Notes under the pieces: generated by a model
What the model saw: the letters and a program-made list of their open reading frames with translations, nothing else
Database searches by the model: none
What the model was told of the DNA's origin: nothing
Part shown: positions 10,116 through 23,899 of the stretch, in pieces
Layout of the letters: each line of letters starts with the position of its first letter
Numbering within the stretch: the first letter of the stretch is position 1
Assembly: GCA_020746105.1 (NCBI GenBank)
Contig: CM036636.1
Location: forward strand, 3,472,001-3,536,000
Direction: 5' to 3'
From: Trogon surrucura
Lineage: Eukaryota > Chordata > Aves > Trogoniformes > Trogonidae
DNA length: 64,000 nt
Position numbers and translations under genes: made by a program

Positions 10116-13100
10116 GTGGGCTTCTACCTCGTGCTCAGGTTGGGAAGCTGTAAACAAGAGCCTCTGGAAGTAGCTGGGGCGTGTGTGTGAAAAGAAACGG
10201 CTGTGTCTGGAGCGTGGCTGCGAGGAAACGCGTATCCGAGGTCCCTGCACGGTTTCCTTAGTTTTATTAGCTCTTTAGTGTTCTTCACGGTTACCTTCCG
10301 AGATGCAGCGTTAGCGTGCGGTTTCCGAAAAGCTGCAAAGGAACTTTTGGGCTATTGTGAAACCTCAAATGAATCAAATGAGTTTATAAAGTTCCCAACC
10401 CCTCGACACTCAGCGAGGGCTGGGACTAGCCCTGCAGCCGGAGGATGTGCTGAGTATTTTTTTGTCTCCCCTTAGAAATGGCAAGTGTAACACAAATGAT
10501 TGTAAGGTCAAACAGCCCTATAAAAGCCTTTAGTACTCAAAGCAGCTACCAGTCTAAGCTGTCTGAGCTGAACAATAATGAGGAATATTGCACTTTTCTT
10601 ATTTAAATTTTATGAGCCCATCACGAATTTGGGTCCTTTTCCCCGCGTTTGCTCCCTCCCACCCTCTCCCCGCTTTAGTGATAAAGTGCGGCGAAGTTGT
10701 CGTGAAATCGGATACTTTTCGGAGGGCTACAAACCCTTATGGATGTCGCCACATCCATCTTTGCTCTGAAGGAAGTCATAGAAAATGGAAATGCCCTTAA
10801 AAGAAAACAAGTCAGAAAGAGAAAGGGGTATGGGGGGAGTGGGAAAGGAAGACATGTTTTACAGTTCTTTTGGCAAGGAGATTCCCTGAAAGTACAAAGT
10901 TTCCATGTCCTAGGATGCCTTAAAGAGACAGGGAGGATTTCCCCTTTCCCTTTGACTGGAATCACTTCCTACCAGAAGGCAGCAGATGCTTGTGCCGGTG
11001 GTGCCGCGGCCGTTCTGGCCAGCGCGACTCGCCGCTGCCCACCAGCCGCCCTTTGGCCACCGGCTCCATCCCCTCTGCCCCGGCGCTGACCCGCGCCACT
11101 GTCCTCTCGCAAGAAAGTTGCTTTGTCCTAAGGAAAACAAGCCAGAGATGAACTCGGCGCTGCGTTTCCTTAACTTTCCCCAAGCCCAGCTGCTCCGCTC
11201 ACTTGCGAGGAGGGGGGACGCGGCATGCGGGCGTGTGCGGCTGCCGGGGTGGGCAGGAGGTGCTGTGCATGGGCCGGTCGCTTTTGCTTTTAGGAGGCCT
11301 GGCAGATGAGGAAATTCTTAGGTGAAATAGATTGTTACTTGCTTTGTTTCCCTTGGCTTTCTCATACTCTGCTCTTCTGGATCCTAAACTTAAATCCCAG
11401 GGCTCAGAGTGCTTCCTTTTCAAGTTAGGAAAGGCAGAATTTGTGTTTACATGGATCTTCTCAGTGGCAAAACATGGTCAGTGTATTTTTTAATGTGGTT
11501 AATCCAACACCTAAGACCCCATGTCTGTCTTTGGTGCAAATATCTCTAATTCACACAATAGGGAACCTAGACAAGCACACACAAAGATCGTTTGTAGTAA
11601 AATACTTTAATTGGATGGGGGAGGTTGAGTTGTTGCCTGTATAAAACACTTGACCCATTTTATGCATGGAAATAACATTCCACTGTGAAAAATGAAAAGA
11701 AATGCCCCAGTTTTGCACCGTGGAGCTTGCAGCTCAGCTCGGGAGGACTTTGTGATTTTTATTTTATTTTTAAGCTCCCCCTCCCCCCTTGCATGCACTC
11801 TTGAAGGGGAGCCAGGTTTGGCTCTGTGCGTAAACACCTGGAAGAGGTCCAAGAGGAACTCACTCGGAGTATCCTCCGCACACCACAGCCTCCCAGACCT
11901 GCAGCAAGCTTAGGGAGAGATTACGCTTCCCTCAATGAGGAAATCGAGGGTTCTGGCTGCCAAAACTCTTGGCGTTCTCATTTTCACTGTTTTGGGATGT
12001 GACAGACTCGGGAGCCCTGTTCTGCTGTTGAAGTTGCATCTGTAGGACCCCGCCGACATCAGGAGCCCTTCTGAGTGTTGGGGTGGGACAGCCCAAACTG
12101 GGTCCAGTTTGCTGGCTGTGCCAGAAGTGCGTTTCTCCCCAACTTCCATCCCCATCGCGCAGTGGGGAACTGAATGATTGTACAGTTCAGGGGGAGAGGG
12201 CAGGATCAACTGGAAGACACCTCTTTTCTGGAGTCATCCTTGTATCTGCATCTACTTTCTGCCCCCCACCCTCTGCTTGTGTTGCCCACTCTCCTTCCAT
12301 CCCTCCTTGCTGGCGTGTGAGTAGTCCCTGCGAGTTCCGCAGGAGCCATACCTGTGCCTATAGGGGAAGCCTGTTGCATCTGTTAAAAATCTTGTATAGG
12401 ACCTGAGTTGTTACCAGCTTCTGTGCCTGAGCCCTGATATAACGGAGCTCTTCTGCTAATCCAGGCTACAGGAGTTTCTGTTTCTGTCTGGAGCCAACTC
12501 TCCTTACGTCACCCTCTGCTGCAGTATTCAATTTGTTTTCATAAATGGCTAATTTTACAGCGCTGTTAAGTGGGTTCGTCATTGTGCCGGGCCATGCCCT
12601 GTCTCTGTTGATAGGCAGTCCCTGGTGCCAGGCTCTGCCAGTTTTCACGCTGGTTGGCAGCGGTGTTATTGCTGCCCTGCTTGCCTTCGCTGATATCTGT
12701 TCTGGCATTTGTCAGGGAAAACTGGAAGTCTGACCCATTGATCTGCGTTACGCAAAAGCTCAGAAGCGTTTTGGGAGCCGGGCTCGCGCGGCTCTCCCGC
12801 GGAGGCAGCTCTCGGCTCGTGCGTACTTGCCTCCCTCCCCGGGCCGCCTAGTTCTTGGACAAATGCTCCTTGGATGTGCGTACCTACCCCACAGCACAGT
12901 ACATCCCTCTCGTAAACACACACATGTGCACGTGGTATTAATCAGGCGAGTTTGTGCACTTTCCCCTGTAGAGCCTTTGAACGCATCTCCAGTTGTGAAG
13001 GAAGGAGTTAAGGTCCAGGCTGTAGTCCACTTAGGTAACACGCGTGCCGCGCAAAATAAGACGCTTCAAAGCGCCATTGACCTTGCTTCTGTTGTAATCC

Positions 13101-13350
13101 AAGGTATTTCAGTTCTACTGTGGAAATGCAACCCCATCCTAAGAAACAGGATCCTCTCGAGTCCCTGTCAGTGTGTTTGCTGGTGTGTGACTTGGGAGCG
13201 GGGTAGCTCATGTCTTCATTGGAACGAGATGTTGACTCTTTACTGGCTGGGAGCTGAGAGGAGCGAGATGAATGATCGGCAGCGGGAGCTGGAGTAAGAA
13301 GGCGTGCCTGCTCTGAAGAGTGAAAGTTATTTGTGTTTTGGTTTGTTTTT

Positions 13351-13360
13351 CCCCCCCCCC
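13351..13360 (+). repeat. C10 homopolymer
   Basis: An uninterrupted run of ten C follows a T-rich segment, forming a long pyrimidine stretch. It is a small mononucleotide tract inside intron 1 with no visible function. Confidence 0.8.
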
Positions 13361-14789
13361 TTCCTAGTTTCATTCTCCTCTGTCTCTCTATTCCTCTGCC
13401 TGCCAACAGAGAGCATGATCCCAACTTAATAAAGCTTCATATGTAAGGGAGTGCCTATGTTTTCCCAACTTCAGTCCTTGATGAATATAAAACTGCAGCA
13501 GAATCCAAAGGGAAAGAAATGCCAAAATCAGCACAGTTGAGCTCACTTAAAGCCACAGCTCTGACATGTAAGAGACTGAGAAACATCTGTGTTGGAGTCC
13601 GATAATTGGGCAATTATACAGATATGTAATTGACACTGTGTAGGTCTGTTCCCTCCACAGGGTTTAAGAATATGTATTTACTTTTCGGGGTTAATTTACT
13701 TCCCTTCTGAGATTTTGGAGTCTGATATTGATTCCATACACTTAGGCAGAATTGGTGAGCTGGGTCCTGTCCCTGGAGCTGATCCTTATAGTGGATGTGT
13801 TGGGAACCTGAGAATGTTTTGAATAGAGAGTTTACTCTGAGTTCCACTGGCGTTAACATAATAGGTAGATAGATACTGCAGCATTTTCTCATCTTCAACT
13901 CCCTTTTGTCTCCTAATTGGATGAATTTTCTTATTTTGTTCTGTAATGAAGTACTAGAATGAAGGACTATGCAATAAGTCCAACATAAAGCTCTTAGTTC
14001 TGCTGTTTGGTTAGTGCTGGCGTGTGACAGGTCGCAGGGTGATGGGCATGATGAGCAGACTGGAATAACAGCTGGACCGAAGTGGCAGAAGCTTCAGCAC
14101 CTGCCCAGGTGCTCCTTCAGGGTGACAAGCCCCCAGTCCACGGCTGCTGAAGGCTTCCAGGTCGCTGTGGGTTTTGGCTTCCCTGTACACGGGTCCAAAT
14201 GATCAGTCACTTCATGACTGTGGATCTGGATAAAGCTTGACCAATAAGGCACTGTAAAAATATGGCGTAGCTTATGTCACGTACTAAATATTTGCATTTG
14301 AACAGCACATTTCCTTCAGCCTGCAGAAGCCGGGACAAGAGTCGGAAACTGGAAAAGAAAAAGAATTTTTCTTTCCATAGGATTTCCAATTTTAACCTGT
14401 CTTGTTCTTTTGACCAGCTACACGCTGGAGTCGCAACAGCGCAGAAGAAAGTTGATTGGTTTTTTTGATTTTTTTTCCTTAAAGCACTTACATGTAGGCT
14501 GGTATAATTAATAAAACGGTAATGAAAGAAAGAGGGAAATTTGACCCCGTGTGTGTGAAGGATGGTAAATTTAGATTCCTGAGTGATGTATGGCTCTCTT
14601 CTGTAGGCACGGAGATGTGTCCCAGGCTGAGCTTGCCTCTCCGAGCTTCATTTTGGCCTGATTTATTTCAACCCAGCCTGTTTCAGTTAGGAAAACTCGC
14701 GTGAGGCAGAAAACAGGCTGAGGGGATGGTGTTCGGAGAAAGAGCAGGAGCGGGGCTCTCCTCAGGGATTTGTGGAGATGTCTGGAGAA

Positions 14790-15065
14790 GAACAGAGCAG
14801 AGCTGCGGCGGGCGGGCCTCGGTGCTGAGGGCGAGGAGAAGCCCTTGGAGAGCCTTCGCACGCGAAGCCATCACGGAAAGACAGACCTGGGCGGTGATTC
14901 AGATGCCTGGAAGTTATCGCGTCAGGTCGAAGCCACTCTCCGGGTCCCCGCGTCACCTCGCCGGGCAGCGTCAGGGGATGCCGGGGCCGAGATGGCCACC
15001 GTCGGCACGTGGCGTAGGGAGGGACGCGCCCGAAGTCCAGAGGTCTCTCAGGGCCTCGGGGGCGA
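14790..15065. promoter_or_regulatory. Intronic CpG-island-like segment
   Basis: By eye roughly thirty CpG fall in under 300 bp here, including gcggcgggcggg, tcgcacgcgaag, ccccgcgtcacctcgccggg and ggacgcgcccg, whereas the flanking intron is CpG-poor. It lies 5 kb into intron 1. A 250-codon open frame (14,726-15,478) covers it, but GC-rich DNA has few stop codons and the translation resembles no family I know. It may be an internal promoter, an enhancer or an unmethylated orphan island. Confidence 0.45.
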
Positions 15066-18000
15066 TGCTGAGCATCCTAGCCCATGAGGATGGACAGCAC
15101 TCGCCTTCCTCACAGAGAATGGATCATGTCTCCACTTTCGGAGCGGGCCCAGGGCTTTGCTGGTGCTGCTCCATGAGCTTTGTGTGTCCATCAGCCTTTG
15201 CCAAGGGCGGGGGAGGTCCTTGGCTGGGTGCACTGAGCAGCAAGGAGCCAGCGGGCACCTCCCCGGTCACCGGGCCCGGCCCCAGTTACACGCAGCAGGG
15301 ACACGCCAGCCGGGTGGAGCAGGGGTTTTGGGTGGAGAAATGCCTTCTTGGAAGCCTGGGTCTGGCTCCACCAGGACCTGGGTGGCAAACTCTTCAGGTC
15401 TGTCCTAAGAGAAATGGGGCCACGATGCCTGCCCGAGCAGCTTTAACACAAGGATACGGCAGGACCAACAGGTTTTAGGGGGTCTCAAGACCATGACATT
15501 AACCGAGCGCTTTCCCCTTGGATTTTGACTTGCTCCTGCTGGCCTGAGGCAGTAAAAAGAACTAACACATAGTGGCTTTTTTCAAAAAAGACATATTGAA
15601 AAAACAGAAAATAAACCCCTCCGTGACTGGGGTCAGCTGTATAATAGTTTTGCTTCCAATTTTAGCTGTTGTTTTTTCAGCTCCTCTTTTCTTTTCCCTG
15701 ATAGAAATTATAGGAGCAGAAGCAGAGAAGGGACCACCTGGGTTGCCAAATTCAGTCCCCCGCAGTGTCAGGGATATAACAGCAGATAATTAGTCCAAAC
15801 ATTCACGGAATATATACTTTGTAGGTTCTGATGTAGCACAGGCCACAGAAAATTTCCCAGTGCTCTACTATAAACTGAAGATCTTTAGCTAAGACCTAGA
15901 GTCACCGCTATAACGTAAGACAGGAAAAGAGGAGGACGGATTGACAACATCTTAAGTACCTAAAATCCAAAGCTTTGGCTTCGGAAAGTGTTAAGTATGA
16001 GAAAGAAAAACATTTGCTGGTGAAAGATAGCAGCTTTCTTATTTTCAGAAAGTTAAGAAAGAATCAGGTGTTTTGACAGTTATGAAACTTCTATTGAAAT
16101 TTTAAGTTGGAATATTTGCCAGAACTGATCCTTTCCCACAGATAGTCTGTTTTGATTAATTTCCCTTTTTCCTGAGAAAAATATTTTATCAAACATTTCC
16201 CACCCTCCTCTGGTCTTAGTCTCTGTGGCAGTTCCTACATCCCATCATAGCAAGAATGAACACGTTCACTTTATTACATTTTTACTTCTTCAAATCTTGT
16301 ATTCCTGTTTATTCTGAAAATGCATCAGAAAAGTCTTTGTTTGATAAAAAGCCCCTACATTTTTCTCTCAGCTGTATCGGCTAGTCTAATGTCATCTTTT
16401 TCTTCATTTAACCTCCTCTCATTGCTAGCAAATTGTTAATCTAATACTTCATTTACATGATCAGTAGATATTACTCTTCCTATTTCTCAAATGTACAGCA
16501 TACATTGGACTTCCCCTGTTTTCTAGGTTCTGGACATGTACTTCGTGCATTGTTCTGGGCACAGAAAAATTGCCTGTGCTGTCCTTTTGGTTTGTTTATT
16601 TTCCCCAAAATGAGATTACTAAAGATGAAAGTGTGCCTTTCTTCTCACCTTATACCTGCATTGCTCTATGGGCATTTCCCTACCATGGGGCAGCTGATAC
16701 CTAGAAATGATTCTGAGCTTTATTTCAGCTTTCTATGGAGAAGAAATGCTTGATTGCTCTCCTGCTAATTTCTGCTTGTCCCTACACTTCATTTTTCTCT
16801 GGTGTGAGCGTGCATGCACGTACACACACAATTTCCAAAGCACCTTTGATTTTTTTCCCAGATCAATAGAGCATTTAAACTCCAATGATCAAGGAAGAGC
16901 AGCTTGTTTATTTCCCCATATATTCTGACACAAGTGGCAGGTCTTGTAAACTGCTTTGATTTGATGTTAGTGCCTATTATAAAGTTTACTCTCCCCAAAG
17001 CCATCTGTGAAGTCAAAGTACTCTTACTCTGAACATGAGCAGAGCAGAACTCAAAAAGGCGAGTTAAAAAGAGGAGTATCTTATCCCAGAATTTTTTCTT
17101 CCTACTATCCTTGTTCGTAGTGATCAGAACAGTTTGCTTACTTGAGGACTGTTCAACATCCATCAGATTGTCAGCATCAATTAAGCCTGCAATATGTAGC
17201 ACGGTTAAAGCTGTGAACAAATATAAATACAAGTCTGATTATTTCTTGGTGAGGGTGGGGCTGGATTTGGGAAGTTAGATTTACTCAGACAGTGTGGATT
17301 TAATCCTAAACCTGCTCAAGATTGTGAAAAAATACCATTGACCTTGGCTGACTCTGGCTTAGGCTCTGATTGCAGAGTCTTCTGCATCCCTCCTACAGCC
17401 TCGAGCCATCCACAGTCCTCGCTTTAACATCCTTTATTTTGCTCTCTGTCCTTGCTTTGGATACAAGAGAAGAAGAATTGCGAAGCCCTAACGTCAGAGA
17501 AGTTGGCCGAGGGAAGGGGACATGTTTATTGTAGTTGGTTTTGCTATACTTCATATCCCACTTTGGCCTCCTGTCTCTTTCAGCTTTTCCCTTTTTTTTT
17601 TGTTTTGTTTTGGTTTTTGGTGTTAAAAAGAGCACTTATTCAAAGCGCACTGTCCGGTTTTGTGTTGCGCTGGGTGATGTAAGCGTGTAAGTTCCCCGTC
17701 CAATCTCTCCACCCTCTCTTATCATCAGCACAGTCTCGGTTCTTCCTCTACTATCTGGTGTCCTTGGTTCCCCCGTCTTTCCTTTCTTCCTGTTCTGCAC
17801 AGTTGCTGCTTTTCTCCTCCCGGCAAGCCCGTGCCGTGGGTAACCCTGTGCTCTCCGGAGTTCTCATCTTCTTTTGCCGCAGGAAGGTCATGCCCCGCCC
17901 CTTGCAGTCCAGGGGTGGCCACCAGGTTGGTGGCTTCAACCAAGTCGTGTTGGAAGGGCTGTGGGAGCAGAGGGTGAGCAGGCTGTGTGTTTGTGTGCTT

Positions 18001-18857
18001 AGGCATATGCTCATGCATGTTTTCCGGGAATTATTGGTATTGTTCTGTTTAATATCCATCCTGGCTGGACACAAACAAGGAGCGAGTGGTTGTTCTCAGA
18101 AAGAGGGAGTGAGGGTGAAGTGAAATTGAGAAGCATCTGGAACTGGCCTGATGAAGCAGCAGCTGAGAGATATGATACCAGCTCATGAAAGCAAAAGAAT
18201 TAGTGTGTTTGAGAAGAAAACCACTGTTCTTTGGTGATCATCTCCTGGGCTCTGGTAGGCTTTCCCTGAGTCTTCCTTTTTGAGTGATACTTAGGACTGT
18301 TTTATCACTTCTCCTTCCTGCCCTCTGCTGTGTTTTTCCTCTTTTTCCTTATCTAGTTTATTGTCTCTTGATTTGCTTTAAATCACTTTCCCATATGGAT
18401 TTGTCTCCTCTGACCCATCTTCCCCTCCCTCTTCTGATTCCCGGGAGTCTTCTGTCGTCATGGAATTGGGAGAGGAGCAACCCTGTTCCCGACACGGAGC
18501 ATCAGCTGCAGGCTCCTCTCCTCCTTCCTTTTCTTCCTTGCCTATTCTCCGCTGTTAGTGTTGGAAGCATATTCACAAAGATCATCCATTGGATTGAGGA
18601 TAGAGATCTTATCGCCATTGTTTTGTTTGTTTTATTTAAGACAGGGAAAGAAATGGAAAGGAAAGGCCTTCACTGTTGCCAGTGTTACTTGGTTTTGAAT
18701 GTAGTTTTTTTCCTCTCCTGGACTAATGTAGCCTAGTACTGTTATTTTTCTTTATTATTGCAATAAGGTTGCGGTTTTGTAGTCCTGATAACTGCCTCAA
18801 AACATCCTGCTGATGGTGGCGATAAGTTTCTCAGGCATGAGAGAACATTGCCCTTAA

Positions 18858-18952
18858 AATCAGGGAAACTGAGGAACAGGGAGGTGCTCCGATGTGCTCG
18901 GGATGTCGTAGTGTGTTGGTGACAGAGCTACAAACAGAGCCCAGTGGGCTTG
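18858..18952 (-). mobile_element. MIR-type (CORE-SINE) relic
   Basis: Read on the + strand, the words gggaaactgagg, acagggaggtg, ggtgacagagct and acagagccca follow each other at the spacing seen in the reverse complement of the MIR/CORE-SINE 3' half, where a cagtttcc segment follows a 'gctctgccac' segment. The element is therefore on the minus strand and strongly diverged. MIR-like SINEs were spread in early amniotes and survive only as scattered relics in birds. Identification is from remembered consensus, not an alignment. Confidence 0.5.
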
Positions 18953-20842
18953 GCCTTTTATGAAACTTTTTTCTTTTTTGTAGGGACAGTGACGGTTATT
19001 CCCCAGCCTGGGTTGTTCTCCACGTGAAGGCAACACACCCTAATTCCTGTAGGATGTTTCCTTGTAGCTGTTGATGGTTCTTCGCTGGGTAATTGCTGTC
19101 CTGAGCTAATGCTGGTGATGAAGTCAGTACCTGGTGTCCCACTGTCAAAAGCACTGGCGATGTGGCGGTGGGTGAAGAGGGCGGTTGGCGTTTTTTGTGA
19201 CATGAGATTTTTGGGGACCACAGAAAATCGGATGGTCTGGAATGAATCTTTCTGAACCAGACGTGCTGGTAATGTTTGATTCGGCATAAGTTACTGTATT
19301 TCTCAAATGGAACAGCGTGTATGGCCCGTAATGGGAGAGAAAAGCAAATACGAATGGAGCCCCTTAGTTCAGAGTGCTCTTATTTAAATTGGAATTCTTT
19401 GAAATTTTTTATATTGACTTGCTGAAACAGCTTGTAAAATAAGTAAGTTGTAACTGCTTGTCTTCGTAGGAAATGCTGAAAATCTGTCTCTGGATTATTA
19501 ATTAAGGGTAAAAGCAACTCGTTTACCCCATAGTTAAGTACAGACCAGGTGAGAGGTTGCAGAAGGGGCTTTGCACACAGCCTGTGAGTGCCCCAGACTG
19601 TTTTGGGGAGGGATCATGTCTAGTGAACACCCTCGTGGCTGAACGACCAGCGTTTCTGTCGGGAGCGTCAGCAGGGAGGCTGTACATCCACGGGATGTTT
19701 TTGAATTCAGCAGCATCTGTGCTTGTAAAGCCGGAGGTGCTAAGGTTGAAATCTGGAGCTTGCATTACTACTGTCTTAAATTGCATCTGTCTTGTGGATA
19801 AACAGAGCAGCCTCTCTGAGGTCAGAACAGCACCTTTCACCAGTGATAATTTAATGGGAATTATTTTCAGCGTAAACTAGACAAGAATTGGAAGCCTCCT
19901 GTGCTGTGGCTCATGAATGGAGATGTTCAGGGAGAAAAGGAGTACTGGGAGAAAAAGCAAATGTTAACTAAATGCATTACGCACGCGATTTTGAAACATG
20001 TACTTGGCAGAGGGAAGGGTGAGCAGCGCAAGCCAGGTTTTGCTGTGGAACACACCAGTGTAAACCTAGAGTAACTCCTTTGGAGAGGAAATCAGGGGGG
20101 CCGCTCCAGCCCAGTGAACGTGTAGAATTTGGGGCAGAGGCAGGGTGCGTGCGATGAGGAGAGCGAACAAGCCGAGGAGTGGATGTCACGGAGAACAACC
20201 TCCAACCACTGTCACCGCCGTCGCTGGTTTAGTTTGGGTGTGTAATGGTTATGGTGATGCAGTGGGAAACATTTGCACAATGTAGGGTTGTTTTCGCTTT
20301 TTTGGAGCATTTTCTGCATATACCTATCGTAATCCCCCTAGACTGTGAAATGAGGCCGTGTACCAGCGCTACAGTGAGCCCTTTGTGCTTCTGGCAACAA
20401 ACGCTTCTGAGCTCTGCTCTCCAGTCTAGTGGCCCTAACCACCTTCTTCCCCTCCCACGCTGCCCCATCTCCAGCAGTAATATCCCCATCTCTGTTTGTA
20501 AACAAACACTCAGAGGAAGTTCACAGGAAGAAAAATTAGTTAATGGGAACCAACCATGCGCTCAGGTCCAGGCTGTGGGTCGGAGCCAGCAGGGTTGCTG
20601 GATGTTTCCTACTCTGCATCTGCTTGTAGGAGTTTCTTTGATGAGATGTTTGCCTGTCTGTCTAGCTGTGTCTTTCTCTTCTTTTCCCCTCATTGTGGAA
20701 AATATGAAAAAAAAAACCAGGAGTAAAATTGTAGTCTAAACTTGCTGAAAATCAATGGGAAGAGAATTCAGGAGCTCCAAATGGAAAGGCTAGCTTCAAT
20801 GAACTTGTGGAATTTCTTCTTGATGAGTCCACTCATTTTGCC

Positions 20843-20867
20843 TTTTTTTTTTTTTTTTTTTTTTTTT
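20843..20867 (+). repeat. T25 homopolymer
   Basis: A pure run of 25 T inside intron 1. Avian retrotransposons of the CR1 type do not end in poly-A, so this is more likely a mononucleotide microsatellite than the tail of an inverted element; I see no recognisable sequence next to it. Confidence 0.85.
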
Positions 20868-22181
20868 AAACACTGAAATCTAGATACTGGCTCCTGGCAA
20901 AATTGTTGCTCGAGTTGCGCAAAGGCTGTAAAAGGACTAAAATAACCCAGAGGGTAATTGTCCTACTATAGTCTGAGCACGAGGCTGATACATCTGGTGT
21001 TGCGCATCCCCCTCGGAGAACCGCCACCGTAAGGAGGTAGGAGTGAGCAGGACCCCAGGAGAATAACACAGGACGGTGTAGCCACCACGAGCTCTGGGAC
21101 AAGGGATGGGTAGGCACCGTAATGGTGCTGTCAGCTGGAAAATAGAGTGCTTTAACTTGCTCCAGAGGTCCCACAACCTCATTACAGCATGGGAGGAACC
21201 CAAGAAAAAGTTCATTTTCTTATGACTACTCCTGGGTTGTGCCTTAGCACTGCATCTCAGTGGTCTCTGGTAGGAGGTGAGGGAACTGTGTGTTTGTTTC
21301 CTTCCAGGAGACACTGGGATCCTCTAAAAAGCCTTTCTGGCTACTCAAAATCATGGAGAAATCATCAGATAAGGAGAAGCTCTGGGAGCGAGGGAGGCAG
21401 CACTGGTCAGGGCTGTGGTTCCTCACTTGTGCAGACATGAGGTATCACGCGGTGCTCACATCACCGTCCCAGGCTCCTCTTCTTCCATAAGGACTGTCTT
21501 TGGAAACTGGGAATAAGGGAGTTTTTGTGGATAAGATAGATGCGAAAGTTGTGGTCCCGCTCTTAGTTCTAAGAGCCTTGAAGTTTTAGATGTATTACAG
21601 AAGGTCTCTGGTGCTGGCAGAATCTCCATACCTTAAAATGGGATGGTTTAAAATAGTCTTATCTGTTGCTTTTTGTTGAAAGAGGAGTTTCTCTTATTGT
21701 ACAAATATTTTCCATCATGTAATTAATAGCCTTATCTGTAAGACTATTCCAGTGTGGTCTCTCCACCTCCCACTCCAACGGGGAGGGAAGACAATCAGGA
21801 ATGCGCATTTCTTATTGCAGCATGGCCCAAGTTTATCAGTTGTTGCACAATTCCTTCCCCTGTGAACAGATAAATAAAGAAGAGGATCGGGAGGGTGGTG
21901 GAAATGGACCTGGTTTATACTGGTGAGCTTCCTCCGAGAATTCCAGGGTAACTATCCACAGTTTCTCCTAGGAGGAAATTGAGCGGTTTGTTCTTGCCCT
22001 TTGAAGAGCTCTGAATTAATGAAGAGCAGCGAATCTTCTGCTCTGTGCTGGAAAGACTGGAATTCCCCAAAGTCCTCTTGCTAGAGATGGTTTAATCAAA
22101 CAGACTGTTTACATTCTGTCTCACCAGAGGCAGTGCTCAGACAGGGGTGGTCTTCAGCTACATGCTGTAATACTAGGGGTT

Positions 22182-22198
22182 TATTTTATTTTATTTTA
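22182..22198 (+). repeat. TTTTA pentanucleotide microsatellite
   Basis: A short run of (T)4A units reading tttattttattttatttta forms a pentanucleotide repeat of about three to four copies in intron 1. It is too short to be striking but could be polymorphic. Confidence 0.7.
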
Positions 22199-23899
22199 AA
22201 CATGAGCATACCACCAGTTTTACTGGGAAATGACTGTATCCAAACACCTGCAGGCTCCCTGGAACGGGCCAGAGAGGGAAATGACAGCAGCTGCATCTCA
22301 CAGAGACAAAGTGATACTATGAGGGGCCTGTGTTTCTTCTCCAAAGGTTTCTGTAGAACTGGGATTTGGCAGCAAAGGTGGGCTGGGAGCACTTGCACTC
22401 ACGGAGAAAGACACCTTGCAGCAGCAGGAGGCTGAGCACAAAACCTCATGAAAGCATGTGGGATCGAAAGTCTGCTTTCTTGACAGAACTTAACAATATG
22501 AGGCACCTGCTCCACCAGTTCCCTTTGCCTCAAGCACTAATGCCAGAGGTAGAGAAGCCAGGGCCTTTCTGCTCCAGCCATGTGTTCTGGTGAACAATTT
22601 CTGTGCTCTGATACTTAAGAAGGCACTAAATGAAACAGGAGCTGTGTATTTCGTGAGAGAGAGAAGAAAGAAATGAGACTGGGATTGTTTTTCTTGTCAC
22701 TGCCCATATCTTCCCTCCCTCAGGATGAAGACCTCTATCAAGAAACCAACACTTCATTGCACATCTGTATATTTCAAATTGGCCATAAACCTTGAGTCAG
22801 GATCTAAACATGTGTTCAGATACATTTTTTAAAAAAAAATAATACTTTGGTATCTTCTGGAAGTGATGTGTTTCCGCTCCCCATGCAGAGGATCTTCTGT
22901 GCATCATTGAGGAGGATGCACGTAAGTAGGCAATGTGGCCAACATTCTTCCAAACCCAAGCAATCCAACCAGCTGTTCAGCAGGGATGTTATTTATTGAG
23001 AACTGTCAATGTGTTCAACACATGGTGTCCTTTGCGCTGACAAACTCGTAGCCTGGATTTTATGGGGTTTCTCTGACACTTGTCAAACACTGGTGACGGG
23101 GCAGGCTTGACGAGGCACACGTTTTTATGTGGAAATTGCTATAGAAGGGCATTGCAACAAGATGTTCTTTAAGGAAAGGAGACAGAGACGAGTTGGCAGA
23201 AAAGAAAACAGAGGCAGTTGCGAAGGGTAGAGGTTTCTTTTTGGCTGGTGGTTTCGGGAAGAGAACAGAGATTTCCTTCAGCGATAAATTAGATGCTTTG
23301 GGAGAAAGAAAGGGTGTTTGTTTCAGCAGTGATGAAACTCCTCTAAGAGAGACAGGCAGGCTCCCTCTTCTGCTAATTCAAGCTCCTTATTTTTTGGTGT
23401 CGTGCTTGGAGGTGCACAAGTTGCACTGGGGTTTTAGAGTTGCTGCTTAAGGTCCCTTCATCTCTGTCTATCCGTGAAGGTGGGATAATGGTTCTCAGCA
23501 GCCCTAGAGAGATGCTGTTTGCAAGGCTGAGGTAATATCATCAGCGCAGTGCTTTGATCACTCCTGATGCTATAAATGGCAAATGCCACTCTGTTGTACC
23601 AGACACGAGAAACACTCAGCCAAGAAGTCCCCTTGGCCAGAGCCACAGGGGTCCCTGCGGCGCTGTGTTGCTTTAAAGAAACAACTGAGGTTGCGGAATG
23701 ACAAAGAGACAAGAAGACAGAGGCGTATCTTGCCAATCTCCTACTTATCTAGTTGTCCCATCTTTTTTCTCTTGACTTGTGTAAGCTCGTATTCATGAGC
23801 ATCGCAGGTATTTATTTTCCCCTACTGAAAAACAGAGCTGTTGCCTCAACAGTGTGACTCTGGCCACATTCCCTCCTATTCAGCACAACGCAATCTTGG

